This document shows positions 1-14,228 of a stretch of 64,000 bases of DNA, piece by piece (the stretch's first letter is position 1; each line of letters begins with the position of its first letter). The position numbers and the translations under genes are program-made. Source of the DNA: Achromobacter agilis (lineage in GTDB: Bacteria; Pseudomonadota; Gammaproteobacteria; Burkholderiales; Burkholderiaceae_B); NCBI RefSeq assembly GCF_900496965.1, contig NZ_UFQB01000024.1, positions 48,197 to 112,196 of the forward strand. The letters are read 5' to 3'. The notes below the pieces were generated by a model, which saw only the letters and a program-made list of their open reading frames with translations, was not told where the DNA came from and made no database searches.

Positions 1-1135
<1,135 letters not shown>

Positions 1136-1199
1136 GGGGGCTTGGACGGTGCATAGGGAAGGATGAGCCTGCCCGACGCTCTCGTGCCCCGTCCCCGCC

Positions 1200-1385
1200 T
1201 GTGGATAACTTTGGGGAAAAGGCTGGAGCAACGTCGAAAATTGGAATAAGGCAAGATTTCGCGAACATGTGAAATCTTGTTGGAAATCTAAGTTTTCTCT
1301 TGAAAAACAATATCTTATGAAGTCTTTCAAGATTGTAAACTAGCTTCTAAAGGGTTTTCCCCGAGATCAATCTTGCTGTGCACAA
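1200..1385. other. AT-rich intergenic segment with a DnaA box and repeated CAAGATT motifs
   Basis: This 290-bp gap between hemE and priA is unusually AT-rich for the window. TGTGGATAA at 1200-1208 is a perfect DnaA box (TTATCCACA) on the minus strand. CAAGATT occurs four times, twice in each orientation (1252-1258, 1273-1279, 1329-1335, 1369-1375). CAAGATTTC (1252-1260) and GAAATCTTG (1271-1279) form a perfect 9-bp inverted repeat with a 10-bp spacer. TCTTGAAA (1298-1305) and TTTCAAGA (1325-1332) form another. It probably contains the priA promoter. A replication-linked role is only a possibility. Confidence 0.45.
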
Positions 1386-1394
1386 GTGCGCGCT

Positions 1395-1417
1395 GCTTCG
1401 GCCCTGAGGGCCGAAGC
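1395..1417 (-). terminator. Hairpin just after hemE
   Basis: GCTTCGGCCC and GGGCCGAAGC form a perfect 10-bp stem with a 3-nt loop, 11 bp past the hemE stop codon. No T-tract follows on the minus strand, so it may be a 3'-end stabiliser or a weak terminator rather than a classical intrinsic terminator. Confidence 0.5.
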
Positions 1418-1427
1418 GTTCACTTAC

Positions 1428-2501
1428 TTACCCTCGCAGCGAACGGCTGTGTTGGTGGACTTCATCCACCAATTCGGCTACGGCTTCCGGAGGAGTGAAC
1501 CGGGAAATGCCATGCCCCAGGTTGAAGACATGCCCGCCCTTGCCCACCGGGCCGAAGGCGTCCAGCACCCGACGCGCCTCCTTGCGGATGGCGCTGGCGC
1601 CGCCGAACAGGGCCATCGGATCCAGATTGCCCTGGAAGGCCACGGCGTCTCCCGTACGGCGGCGCGCCGCCGCCAGGTCCACCGTCCAGTCCAGGCCCAC
1701 GGCATCGCAGCCGCAGGCCGCGATGTCTTCCAGCCACTGGCCGCCGCCCTTCGTGAACACGATGACCGGCACGCGGCGGCCTTCGTTTTCGCGCTTCAGG
1801 CCTGCCACGACCTTCCTGGTGTAGGCCAGCGAGAATTGCTGGAACAGTCCGTCGGCCAGCACGCCGCCCCAGCTGTCGAACAGCATCACGGCTTGCGCGC
1901 CGGCGGCGATCTGGGCATTCAGGTACTGCAGCGTGGCCTCGGCGTTGATCTCGAGGATGCGGTGCAACAGGTCGGGACGCCCATACAGCATGGTCTTGAT
2001 CAGGCGGTAGTCGTCGCTACCCTGGCCTTCGACCATGTAGCAGGCGATCGTCCAGGGGCTGCCCGCGAAACCGATCAACGGCACTTTGCCGTCCAGTTCG
2101 CGCCGGATCACGCCCACGGCGTCAAAGACGTAGCGCAGCTTGTCCATGTCGGGCACCGCCAGGCGCGCCACATCTTCCTCGGTGCGCACCGGACGGGCGA
2201 AGCGCGGGCCCTCGCCTTCGGCGAAGTCCAGGCCCAGGCCCATGGCGTGCGGCACGGTCAGGATGTCGGAAAACAGGATGGCCGCGTCCAGGTCGAAACG
2301 CTCCAGCGGCTGCAGCGTGACTTCCGCGGCGTAGTCCGGGTTCTGAGCAAGGCCCATGAAGGAACCTGCGCGGGCCCGCGTCTGACGGTACTCGGGCAGG
2401 TAGCGTCCCGCCTGGCGCATCAGCCAGATGGGGGTGTAGGGCACGGGCTCGCGCAGGAGCGAGCGCAAGAACACATCGTTCTTCAAGACGGAAGCAGACA
2501 C
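1428..2501 (-). CDS. hemE: Uroporphyrinogen decarboxylase
   Basis: HemE removes four acetate carboxyl groups from uroporphyrinogen III to give coproporphyrinogen III in cytoplasmic heme synthesis. The 357-aa length is typical of the family. The N-terminal signature [13 protein letters not shown] (about residues 26-38) supplies the conserved active-site arginines, and ILFSDIL carries the catalytic-region aspartate. GFAGSPWT and FTKGGG are further family blocks. The start codon is GTG, preceded by GAGGA at suitable spacing. It lies between priA and a Fis-type regulator, all on the minus strand, and a perfect hairpin follows the stop. Confidence 0.97.
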   Translation of the reverse strand: MSASVLKNDVFLRSLLREPVPYTPIWLMRQAGRYLPEYRQTRARAGSFMGLAQNPDYAAEVTLQPLERFDLDAAILFSDILTVPHAMGLGLDFAEGEGPRFARPVRTEEDVARLAVPDMDKLRYVFDAVGVIRRELDGKVPLIGFAGSPWTIACYMVEGQGSDDYRLIKTMLYGRPDLLHRILEINAEATLQYLNAQIAAGAQAVMLFDSWGGVLADGLFQQFSLAYTRKVVAGLKRENEGRRVPVIVFTKGGGQWLEDIAACGCDAVGLDWTVDLAAARRRTGDAVAFQGNLDPMALFGGASAIRKEARRVLDAFGPVGKGGHVFNLGHGISRFTPPEAVAELVDEVHQHSRSLRG

Positions 2502-2569
2502 GACTATCCTCGATGATCGGAAGCCGTGATTTTACTTCCCCTGGCTGACAAGGCGCGGGCGCCATCCCT

Positions 2570-2646
2570 GGCCGGCTTGCCCGAGCGCAAGCCGGCCGCC
2601 GCCCGGGCGCTGGCGGCGGCCGGCCCCCGGGGCGCCAACGCCCCGG
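2570..2646. repeat. Cluster of GC-rich hairpins downstream of the Fis-type regulator
   Basis: The 157-bp gap before hemE holds several strong inverted repeats. GGCCGGCTTGC (2570-2580) pairs with GCAAGCCGGCC (2587-2597), an 11-bp stem with a 6-nt loop. CCGGGGCG (2627-2634) pairs with CGCCCCGG (2639-2646), an 8-bp stem with a CCAA loop. A further GGCCGCCGCC-type pairing lies between them. They sit just past the stop of the gene ending at 2659 and probably end or stabilise its transcript. No U-tract is visible. Confidence 0.5.
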
Positions 2647-2658
2647 CGGGCGCGGATT

Positions 2659-3489
2659 TCAGTCTTCGCCGGCCTGCGCCGCCTGCCGGTAGGGCGCGGC
2701 CTCGATGCCGTGCTTGCGCATCAGCGCCCAGAAAGCGCGCCTGTGCTTGCTGCAGGCGCGCGCCGCTTGCGCCACATTGCCGCCATGGCGCGACAACGCC
2801 AGGCGGATGTAGTCGCGCTCGAAACCATCGACCACCCTCGCCTTCGCCGTGCGGAAGGATTCCTGCGCGGCGCGGTGATGCTGATTGCGCAAGCGGGACA
2901 ACGCGTGTTCGACCACGCTGGCTGCCACCCGGGGCCGCGATTCGCCTGGCGGGCAGGCACCGCTGGCGCCCGCGGGCCTGGCCGTTGCGGGATAGTTCGC
3001 CGCGGGTTCCCGCAAGGACGCGGACCGGGCATCGCGCAACGCGGTGGATCTAGCCAGGCGGCCCAGCCGCACGCGCATGCTTTCCAGGCATGCGGGCTGC
3101 ATCATGAAATCCCAGGCGCCCAGGCTCAGCAGATCTTCGATGGCGGGCGCTTTTACGTCGTGGACGAGCAGGAGGACGGGCGTGCTCAGCGCGCCGTCCG
3201 CCTGTTGCAAGGCCATCCGCGTCCAGGCGAGCGAAGAGGGCGCCACTGGCAGGATGCAGGCGTCGTAGCGCCTGAGCGCCACCGCCAGCCGCGCGAGCGC
3301 CTGCACGTCCGGCGCTTCCGGCGCCGGAGCCTGAAGCGCCGGCCCTGCCCCCGCGTAGCGCAGGGCGTTCAGGGACACCAGGTGCAGCCGCAGACGGGCC
3401 GCGCGGACGGGATACCGCTCGACCCAGTCGCGCATGGCCGCTTCATGGCCCGGCGCCAGCAGAACCCCGCAATCCAGGACGTCTCGCAC
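2659..3489 (-). CDS. Degenerate response regulator with Fis-type HTH
   Basis: A 276-aa putative DNA-binding regulator. The N-terminal half reads like a receiver domain: strand YDACILPVA, then TPVLLLVHDVKAPAIEDLL and LGAWDFMMQP. The residue expected to be the phosphorylated Asp is replaced in the ILPVA strand, and the conserved Lys before Pro is Gln, so it should not be phosphorylated normally. The C-terminal block HGGNVAQAARACSKHRRAFW (about residues 225-250) is a Fis/NtrC-type helix-turn-helix. No AAA+ domain is present. The start is GTG, preceded by GGAGGGGAGC. It lies between the atp operon terminator and hemE. Targets are unknown. Confidence 0.7.
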   Translation of the reverse strand: MRDVLDCGVLLAPGHEAAMRDWVERYPVRAARLRLHLVSLNALRYAGAGPALQAPAPEAPDVQALARLAVALRRYDACILPVAPSSLAWTRMALQQADGALSTPVLLLVHDVKAPAIEDLLSLGAWDFMMQPACLESMRVRLGRLARSTALRDARSASLREPAANYPATARPAGASGACPPGESRPRVAASVVEHALSRLRNQHHRAAQESFRTAKARVVDGFERDYIRLALSRHGGNVAQAARACSKHRRAFWALMRKHGIEAAPYRQAAQAGED

Positions 3490-3608
3490 GCTCCCCTCCT
3501 ACGCTTGATTGAGCCAAGCCGAAGGCTACCGGTCGCGGACACCCCGCGGCTATTCGTACTGAACGCATTGCGGCCCGCACAGGGACCTCGCATTTCGCCA
3601 CCGCAATG

Positions 3609-3637
3609 AAAAAAGCGGCCCCGGAGGGCCGCTTTTT
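3609..3637. terminator. Bidirectional rho-independent terminator after atpC
   Basis: AAAAGCGGCCC pairs with GGGCCGCTTTT around a short loop, flanked by an A-run on one side and a T-run on the other. The U-tract is therefore correct in either direction. It lies about 40 bp past the atpC stop and should end the ATP synthase transcript. A second small hairpin, CCGGGG-CGAA-CCCCGG, lies at 3643-3658. Confidence 0.9.
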
Positions 3638-3674
3638 GGAATCCGGGGCGAACCCCGGAAGACCATTGCGCCGC

Positions 3675-4100
3675 TTAGTGCGAACGGCCGCCTTGACGCA
3701 GCTTGCGCGCCGCGATGGCTTGCGCAGCCAGCATGGCGAGTTCGGCTTCGACGACGGCGATGTCCGCCTTGTCCTTGGCATTCGCCAGGGCCTCTTCGGC
3801 CCGCTGGCGCGCTTCCAGGGCACGGGCTTCGTCCAGGTCGGCGGCACGGATGGCCGTATCGGCCAGAACCGTTACGCTGCCCGGCTGCACTTCCAGAATG
3901 CCACCGGCGACGAAGACGTTTTCCTCGCCCTGGTCGGCACGAACGATCTTGACCGTACCGGGGCGTATGCGCGAGATCAGCGGCGTGTGGCCGGGCAGAA
4001 TGCCCAGCTCACCCGACTCGCCAGGCAGAACCACGAACTTCGCCTCACCGGAGAAGATCGCTTCCTCTGCGCTGACCACATCGACATGCAGGGTAGCCAT
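3675..4100 (-). CDS. atpC: F1F0 ATP synthase subunit epsilon
   Basis: Epsilon is the F1 central-stalk subunit that couples rotation and can inhibit ATP hydrolysis. The 141-aa protein has the N-terminal beta-sandwich with [16 protein letters not shown] (about residues 26-41). The C-terminal half is Ala/Glu/Arg-rich and helical ([20 protein letters not shown]), as expected for the inhibitory helices. It is the last gene of the operon, 9 bp after atpD, and a strong terminator follows. Confidence 0.97.
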   Translation of the reverse strand: MATLHVDVVSAEEAIFSGEAKFVVLPGESGELGILPGHTPLISRIRPGTVKIVRADQGEENVFVAGGILEVQPGSVTVLADTAIRAADLDEARALEARQRAEEALANAKDKADIAVVEAELAMLAAQAIAARKLRQGGRSH

Positions 4101-4109
4101 AGTGGATCC

Positions 4110-6459
<2,350 letters not shown>

Positions 6460-6557
6460 TGCGCTTTCCTGTGAAGACTGGCCGATGGGTTCCGCTCGCG
6501 CCTCAACCATCCGGGAAGGATGGGCGAGGCGTCGCGGACGCCTAACCCATCACTTTC

Positions 6558-8099
<1,542 letters not shown>

Positions 8100-8127
8100 A
8101 TTGACTCCTGGAATCCTGTTAGTTGCC

Positions 8128-8667
8128 TTAAGCGGCGAGCTGATCGCGCATGCGGGCCAATTGGGCTTGTACGGAAGTATCGAGCACCTGGTCACCGACA
8201 GCCACGCGCACGCCGCCGATCAACGACGGGTCGACGGTGACGCTGGGCTTCAGCTTGAGACCGAATTTTTGTTCGAGCGCGGTAACCAGCTCTTTGACCT
8301 GGGCATCGCTCAGTTCGAACGCGCTGGTGATTTCCGCCTGCGCCGTGCCGTCGTGGCGATTCCGCAGCATCGCGAATTGCGCGGCGATTTCGGGCAGCAG
8401 CAGCAGCCGGTCGTTTTCGACCAGCAACGCGATGAAATTGCGGGCGGCGGGCGGCAGTTCGGCCTTGATCAGGCCGGAGAACAGCTCGACGCGCTGCTTG
8501 TCGCCCAGACGCGGGTCGGCCATGGCCTCGCGCACGTCGGGGTTGGAGGCGACCTGCGACATTTCGCCGACCAGGTCGGACCAGGCCGGCAAGCCGGCCT
8601 TGTCGTCGCGCGCCGCGCTGAAGAGCGCCTCGGCGTACGGCCGGGCAACAGTGGAAAGTTCAGCCAT
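8128..8667 (-). CDS. atpH: F1F0 ATP synthase subunit delta
   Basis: Delta joins F1 to the peripheral stalk (b dimer). The 179-aa length is typical. The N-terminus [20 protein letters not shown] and the C-terminal block [20 protein letters not shown] are family signatures. It lies 12 bp after atpF and 28 bp before atpA. Confidence 0.97.
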   Translation of the reverse strand: MAELSTVARPYAEALFSAARDDKAGLPAWSDLVGEMSQVASNPDVREAMADPRLGDKQRVELFSGLIKAELPPAARNFIALLVENDRLLLLPEIAAQFAMLRNRHDGTAQAEITSAFELSDAQVKELVTALEQKFGLKLKPSVTVDPSLIGGVRVAVGDQVLDTSVQAQLARMRDQLAA

Positions 8668-8679
8668 GGCGGTCCCGGA

Positions 8680-9150
8680 TTAAAGCTGCGCGCGGAGCTG
8701 GTTGAGCAGCTCGGCGTGTGCGCGGGCGTCAACCTCGCGCTTGAGGATCTGTTCGGCACCCTTGACGGCCAGCGCTGCGACGTCGTCGCGCAGCAGGTCG
8801 CGGGCACGCTGGACTTCCTGCGCAGCGTCCTGGGCAGCCTGCGCCACGATACGGGCGCGTTCGGCTTCCGCTTCGCGGCGGGCCTGCTCGATCAGGGAGG
8901 CGGCTTGCTTCTCGGCCTCGATGATGCGTGCGTGGTTTTCGGACTTGGCAGAAGCCTCGATCAGACTGACACGCGCCTGGGCCTGGGCCAGATCGGCCTT
9001 GCCCTTCTCGGCGGCGGCCAGGCCGTCGGCGATTTTTTGGCGGCGCTCGTCCATCGCCTTCGTCAGGGGAGGCCACACGAATTTCATCGTGAACCAGCCC
9101 AGAACGAAGAACACGAGCATCTGGAAAATGATCGTCGCGTTCAGATTCAC
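8680..9150 (-). CDS. atpF: F1F0 ATP synthase subunit b
   Basis: The peripheral stalk subunit, with one N-terminal membrane helix (about residues 6-27, [20 protein letters not shown]) and a long charged coiled coil. The frame is open to 9186, but the family begins at [10 protein letters not shown] therefore use the GTG at 9150, which has AAGGAACGACC directly upstream. This gives 156 aa, the same length as the E. coli subunit. Confidence 0.95.
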   Translation of the reverse strand: MNLNATIIFQMLVFFVLGWFTMKFVWPPLTKAMDERRQKIADGLAAAEKGKADLAQAQARVSLIEASAKSENHARIIEAEKQAASLIEQARREAEAERARIVAQAAQDAAQEVQRARDLLRDDVAALAVKGAEQILKREVDARAHAELLNQLRAQL

Positions 9151-9293
9151 GGTCGTTCCTTTAACACCTTTCGGCTCCGGCCGCACCCGGGAGGGGCGCT
9201 ACGGAGCACTCGATACCTTGCTGGGCGGCGATGCGCGGTAGACCTGCACCGCCGCCAGCGTCATGACCCGCCTTTTCGCCGGCGGGCGGTGCC

Positions 9294-9590
<297 letters not shown>

Positions 9591-9654
9591 CTCAATGCAA
9601 GATAATCTTGCTATCCCACGCTGGCCGGATGGCCAGCGCGGGAAATCGGGGGGA

Positions 9655-10548
<894 letters not shown>

Positions 10549-10620
10549 CTATTTGCTGTATGCCCGACCCTTGCGAATCGGACGATTCCACGATTTCGTT
10601 TGCCGCAAACCTGCTCGGCG

Positions 10621-11118
10621 CTAAGACAACTTGCGGAACATCAAGAGCAGGAGATAACCCTTCAATGTGAGTATCAGACCGAGCAGCACGGCAGGCCATA
10701 CGAGGCTATCCTGCGCCACACGCGAAAGCAGCCACAACAGCAATGCCGTTGCGAACAACTTGATCAACTCACCAGAGAGAAAGGTAAAGGGACTGGCTTT
10801 ACCGGCCCGTACGCTGACAACAAGGCGCAATGCGAACAACGCATTGGGTATGAAATACGCCCCCGCCCCCGCCAGCGCCGACCAACCTGCCGCCGCCCCT
10901 CCGACAACCCCCGCAATTACCGCCGCTGCGAGCCCCATGGCACCTTGCGCAGCCAATGCCAATAGGAGCCCGCGGCTTGCTTGAGCATTCAGCGCCGCGC
11001 GGTCCGCGTCACTGAGTACCAGAACTTTATCCGCCTCGCCTTGGTCGAACACTTCCCTACCTCGGCTTTCAACCGGACCCTGCCGCATGTCGTGCTGCAT
11101 GGAGTTCTGTTGCATCAA
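10621..11118 (-). CDS. atpI: ATP synthase subunit I (AtpI)
   Basis: A small membrane protein thought to help c-ring assembly. It has 165 aa with a polar N-terminus of about 45 residues followed by four hydrophobic segments (LLLALAAQGAMGLAAAVIAG, AYFIPNALFALRLVV, ELIKLFATALLLWLL, AVLLGLILTLKGYLLLLMF). It is first in the operon. A neighbouring Met (residue 2 or 7) could also be the start. Confidence 0.88.
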   Translation of the reverse strand: MMQQNSMQHDMRQGPVESRGREVFDQGEADKVLVLSDADRAALNAQASRGLLLALAAQGAMGLAAAVIAGVVGGAAAGWSALAGAGAYFIPNALFALRLVVSVRAGKASPFTFLSGELIKLFATALLLWLLSRVAQDSLVWPAVLLGLILTLKGYLLLLMFRKLS

Positions 11119-11204
11119 ACTTCCTCGCTTTGCTTCTTGCCCCTATCAGAACCGGCGCATCCTGCCGCCACGTGTTCTTATCCCGCAAGCGTCAAACCCG
11201 CAGA

Positions 11205-11233
11205 GTATAGCTTGATTCTTTTTACCCGAGCAA
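11205..11233 (-). promoter_or_regulatory. Putative sigma-70 promoter of the atp operon
   Basis: On the minus strand, TTGCTC (-35, 11228-11233) and TATACT (-10, 11205-11210) are separated by exactly 17 bp, about 85 bp upstream of atpI. The -10 box matches the consensus at five of six positions. The surrounding 11119-11401 gap otherwise holds only the hairpin near 11350. Confidence 0.6.
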
Positions 11234-11349
11234 ATGACTTTCGGCCGTTTGTAAGGTGTAAACAACGCCCGGCCGGACGCAAGAAAATTAGGGACACGAA
11301 CGGGGCCGAATGCCGCTTACGCCAGCGCCGTCTTGCCCCTGAAACACGG

Positions 11350-11382
11350 CGCCGGGCCGCCCCCCGGAAGGACGGCCCGGCG
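11350..11382 (-). terminator. GC hairpin downstream of the first DUF1254 gene
   Basis: CGCCGGGCCG (11350-11359) pairs perfectly with CGGCCCGGCG (11373-11382), a 10-bp stem about 20 bp past the stop at 11402. Only a short T-run (GTTTC) follows on the minus strand, so termination strength is uncertain. Confidence 0.5.
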
Positions 11383-11401
11383 TCGGCGCGCCGCGCTGGA
11401 C

Positions 11402-12961
11402 TCAGTCTTCTTTGACCGGCGGCGGCGCCCACTGGCCGTCCAGCGCCGTGTCCTGCGGCCAATACAGGCGCATGCTGAGCAGGAACGGCGCATCGGCGGC
11501 CGGGGCGGCCAGCCAGTTCGCGCGCTTGCGCTCGCCCGGATCGCGGCGCTGGATATAGATGTCCAGCGAACCGTCCGCGTTGTACTTCAGGCTGTCGGTG
11601 CTGCGCAGCACGTAGCGGTTGGCCGGGTTCTCGGCAAAGCCGTACTGGGCGTTATAGACGTGCAGCGACCAGAACGCGTTGGCCGGCGGCAACTGGCCTT
11701 TGTCGAAGTGCAGGACGTAGTCCTCGCGGGAATCCAGCATGCGGCCCTTGGAATCGGACACCGTCACCGGGTACAGAACGTCTTCCGGCGTCGGCGCGCC
11801 CAGCCCCGCATAGGCAATCGCGGCGCGGCGCGAATAGTCGGTGCCGTAGGTTCCGATGCCGGACAGCACGGTGTTCCAGCCATTGAGCGGCGTGCCCAGG
11901 CGCGATACGCCATCGGCGATGCGGCGCCCCGCCAGCGGCTGGGCCTCGGTCAGCGCCTGCTGCACGGCCGGGCTCAGGCTGCCGTACGAGAAGGGCCGCT
12001 GGCCGTCCAGGCCGATGCGGCGCATGCGATCGAGGATGGGCGCGTCATTGACGTGAGGCGGATTGTTGCGCAGCACGTCGAAAAACAACCCGAAAAAGGT
12101 AGCGGCGTCCATGGCGGCAGCCTGCTCGGCCGGCGTGCCGTCGGGCAGCGCCGGCACGGATGCCTGTGCCTGCAGCCCGCTGCCGATCGGAGCCGCCCCC
12201 ACGCCGGGCCCCGTCTGCGGATACGCGGTGCCCGCATTGCGGCCGCGGGCAGGCCGCGTGACCGACGGCGCCGGCACGACCAGCGGGCTGGCGGTCATGG
12301 CGGCCTGGATCTGGTTGACCGCGGCATAGTCTTGCGGGCCGCCCGTCTGCGTCCAGCCGATCAGCCAGCCGGTGGCCGTCGGGCTGCGGATCACGTCCAT
12401 GCCGGCGGGCGTGCTGCCCTGCCAGTTGGGGCCGACGATGACGAACGATTGGGCGCCCTTGCCGTTGGTGCGCGCGCCGCGCGAGGCGAACACGTCGCTC
12501 CACATGTCCAGCGCCGACAGTACCGAATAGCGGTCGCCCGTGGCGGGCAGGTTCACGATCAGCGGCGCCCGGGACACGTCGAACCACAGGCTGGAGTACA
12601 GCGCGTCCGCGCTGGGCCACGGCGTATCCGCGGCGCGCGGGTCCGGAAAAGAAGCCTTGTGGCCGAACTGGTTCATCGGCGCCTTGCCGTCCAGCGGGCT
12701 CTGCACCGCCGTGGCCTTGCGGCGGGCCAGTTCCATCAGGACCATCGGATAGGCGTAGACATAGGCATCGATGGCCGTGTCGCGCAACTCCTGCTCGCTC
12801 ATTTGCGGCGCGGACGCCGAGGCGGCCGGATACGGCGTTTCAGACACGAGACGCAGGGTCGAACGCGGGGATTGAGCCTGGACGGCGGTGACGAAGCAGG
12901 CGCTGAGCGCGCCGGCGAGTACAGCGGCGGACCACCGGCGGGTAGCGATAGATGTACGCAT
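11402..12961 (-). CDS. DUF1254/DUF1214 exported protein (paralogue 1)
   Basis: A 519-aa protein of unknown function. The chosen ATG (MRTSIATRRWSAAVLAGALS) has AAGGAG upstream and begins a signal peptide ending near AVQAQS; the frame remains open into the repeat region upstream but that is rejected. DUF1254 lies in the N-terminal half (DAYVYAYPMVLMELARRKAT), and DUF1214 at the C-terminus ([37 protein letters not shown]). About 35% of the central region is a Pro/Ala-rich insertion. A paralogue lies at 55910-57361. The location is probably periplasmic. Confidence 0.85.
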   Translation of the reverse strand: MRTSIATRRWSAAVLAGALSACFVTAVQAQSPRSTLRLVSETPYPAASASAPQMSEQELRDTAIDAYVYAYPMVLMELARRKATAVQSPLDGKAPMNQFGHKASFPDPRAADTPWPSADALYSSLWFDVSRAPLIVNLPATGDRYSVLSALDMWSDVFASRGARTNGKGAQSFVIVGPNWQGSTPAGMDVIRSPTATGWLIGWTQTGGPQDYAAVNQIQAAMTASPLVVPAPSVTRPARGRNAGTAYPQTGPGVGAAPIGSGLQAQASVPALPDGTPAEQAAAMDAATFFGLFFDVLRNNPPHVNDAPILDRMRRIGLDGQRPFSYGSLSPAVQQALTEAQPLAGRRIADGVSRLGTPLNGWNTVLSGIGTYGTDYSRRAAIAYAGLGAPTPEDVLYPVTVSDSKGRMLDSREDYVLHFDKGQLPPANAFWSLHVYNAQYGFAENPANRYVLRSTDSLKYNADGSLDIYIQRRDPGERKRANWLAAPAADAPFLLSMRLYWPQDTALDGQWAPPPVKED

Positions 12962-13130
12962 GCAAGGCTCCTTCTTGGTGTTGTTGGCAGAAGAGCCGCC
13001 GCGCGGGACTTGCCAGTTCGGACAAGCCTCTCTGGCGCGGCACCTCAAGATGACGCCCATCCAGGATAGGACCGAACCCGGCAACAAGGTGCTGACCAAG
13101 CGTTTCAAGGCGCAACGCAGAGAAAATGGG

Positions 13131-13400
13131 CCCCCACGCCGCACTCGCTTCGCTCGCTTGCTGCCCCCCAAGGGGGCTGGCCCGCCCTTGGGGCGGCCCG
13201 GCGGGCGGGCCGGCCATTCTTGCGGAGGCCCCGTGGGGGGGCTGGGCCCCCTCGCCGCAATCGCTTCGCTCGCTTGCTGCCCCCCAAGGGGGCTGGCCCG
13301 CCCTTGGGGCGGCCCGGCGGGCGGGCCGGCCATTCTTGCGGAGGCCGTGGGGGGATGGCCACTCTCGCCGCAATCGCTTCGCTCGCTTGCTGCCCCGGTG
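13131..13400. repeat. Tandem GC-rich intergenic repeat, about 116-bp period
   Basis: Two near-identical units (about 13144-13230 and 13261-13346) and a third partial unit (13374-13396) follow each other in this 458-bp gap. Each unit begins TCGCTTCGCTCGCTTGCTGC, contains CCCCCCAAGGGGG and CCTTGGGGCGGCCC, and ends GCCATTCTTGCGGAGGCC. Each contains several self-complementary segments. Related single copies lie at 50195-50284 and 61501-61603. Open frames crossing the array are low-complexity artefacts. From 12962 to 13130 I see only the Shine-Dalgarno of the neighbouring gene and no clear promoter. Confidence 0.85.
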
Positions 13401-13419
13401 GGGGCAGGCGTAACCAAGC

Positions 13420-14196
13420 TTAACGGTGTTTGAAGTCCGGTTTGCGCTTTTCGGTGAAAGCGGCCATCCCTTCCTTCTGGTCTTCCGTCGCGAACAGCGA
13501 GTGGAATACGCGGCGCTCGAACAGCAGGCCTTCGTTCAGCGAACCTTCGAAGGCGCGGTTGACGCATTCCTTGGCCATCATGACCGACGGCAGGGACATC
13601 GAGGCGATGATGGTGGCCGCGTCCATGGCTTCTTCCATGAGCTTATCGGCGGCGACCACGCGCGACACCAGGCCGGCGCGCTCCGCTTCCTCGGCGCCCA
13701 TCATGCGGGCGGTCAGCGCCAGATCCATGGCCTTGGCCTTGCCCACCGCGCGCGGCAGGCGCTGGGTGCCGCCCGCGCCGGGGATCACGCCGAGCTTGAT
13801 CTCGGGCTGGCCGAACTTGGCTGTATCGGCCGCGATGATGATGTCGCACATCATGGCCAGTTCGCAGCCGCCGCCTAGGGCGTAGCCGGCCACGGCGGCG
13901 ATCACGGGCTTGCGGATGCGCTTGAGCGTTTCCCAGTTGCGGGTGATGTATTCGTTGCCGTACACGTCCATGTACGACCAGTCTTTCATCGCGCCGATGT
14001 CAGCGCCCGCGGCGAACGCCTTTTCGCTGCCGGTGATGACCACCGCGCCGATATCGGGGTTAGCTTCGAACGCCAGCAGCGCCGCGCCGAGCTCATCCAT
14101 CAGTTGATCGTTCAGCGCGTTGAGCGCCTTGGGACGATTGAGCGTCAACAGGCCGACGCGGCCCCGGGTTTCGACCAGCACAAACGACTCGCTCAT
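13420..14196 (-). CDS. Enoyl-CoA hydratase
   Basis: A 258-aa crotonase-fold enzyme that hydrates trans-2-enoyl-CoA in fatty-acid or aromatic-acid breakdown. The oxyanion-hole block AGADIGAM is present. Both catalytic glutamates are in the expected places: Glu112 in [13 protein letters not shown] and Glu132 in [19 protein letters not shown]. The ending DFKHR is typical of this subfamily. The start has GGAGACATGCA upstream. It stands alone, divergent from the M61 peptidase, so its pathway is not shown by context. Confidence 0.93.
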   Translation of the reverse strand: MSESFVLVETRGRVGLLTLNRPKALNALNDQLMDELGAALLAFEANPDIGAVVITGSEKAFAAGADIGAMKDWSYMDVYGNEYITRNWETLKRIRKPVIAAVAGYALGGGCELAMMCDIIIAADTAKFGQPEIKLGVIPGAGGTQRLPRAVGKAKAMDLALTARMMGAEEAERAGLVSRVVAADKLMEEAMDAATIIASMSLPSVMMAKECVNRAFEGSLNEGLLFERRVFHSLFATEDQKEGMAAFTEKRKPDFKHR

Positions 14197-14228
14197 TGCA
14201 TGTCTCCGAAATGGTATGAAAGTAAGAT

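Noticed and set aside
1200..1385. Calling this segment the chromosomal origin
   Set aside because: Only one perfect DnaA box is present, and dnaA, rpmH, gidA and parAB are absent; reported only as a candidate regulatory region.
13105..13433. Open frames in both strands across the tandem repeat
   Set aside because: They are produced by the repeat itself (Arg/Gly/Pro/Ala runs) and lack starts with ribosome-binding sites.
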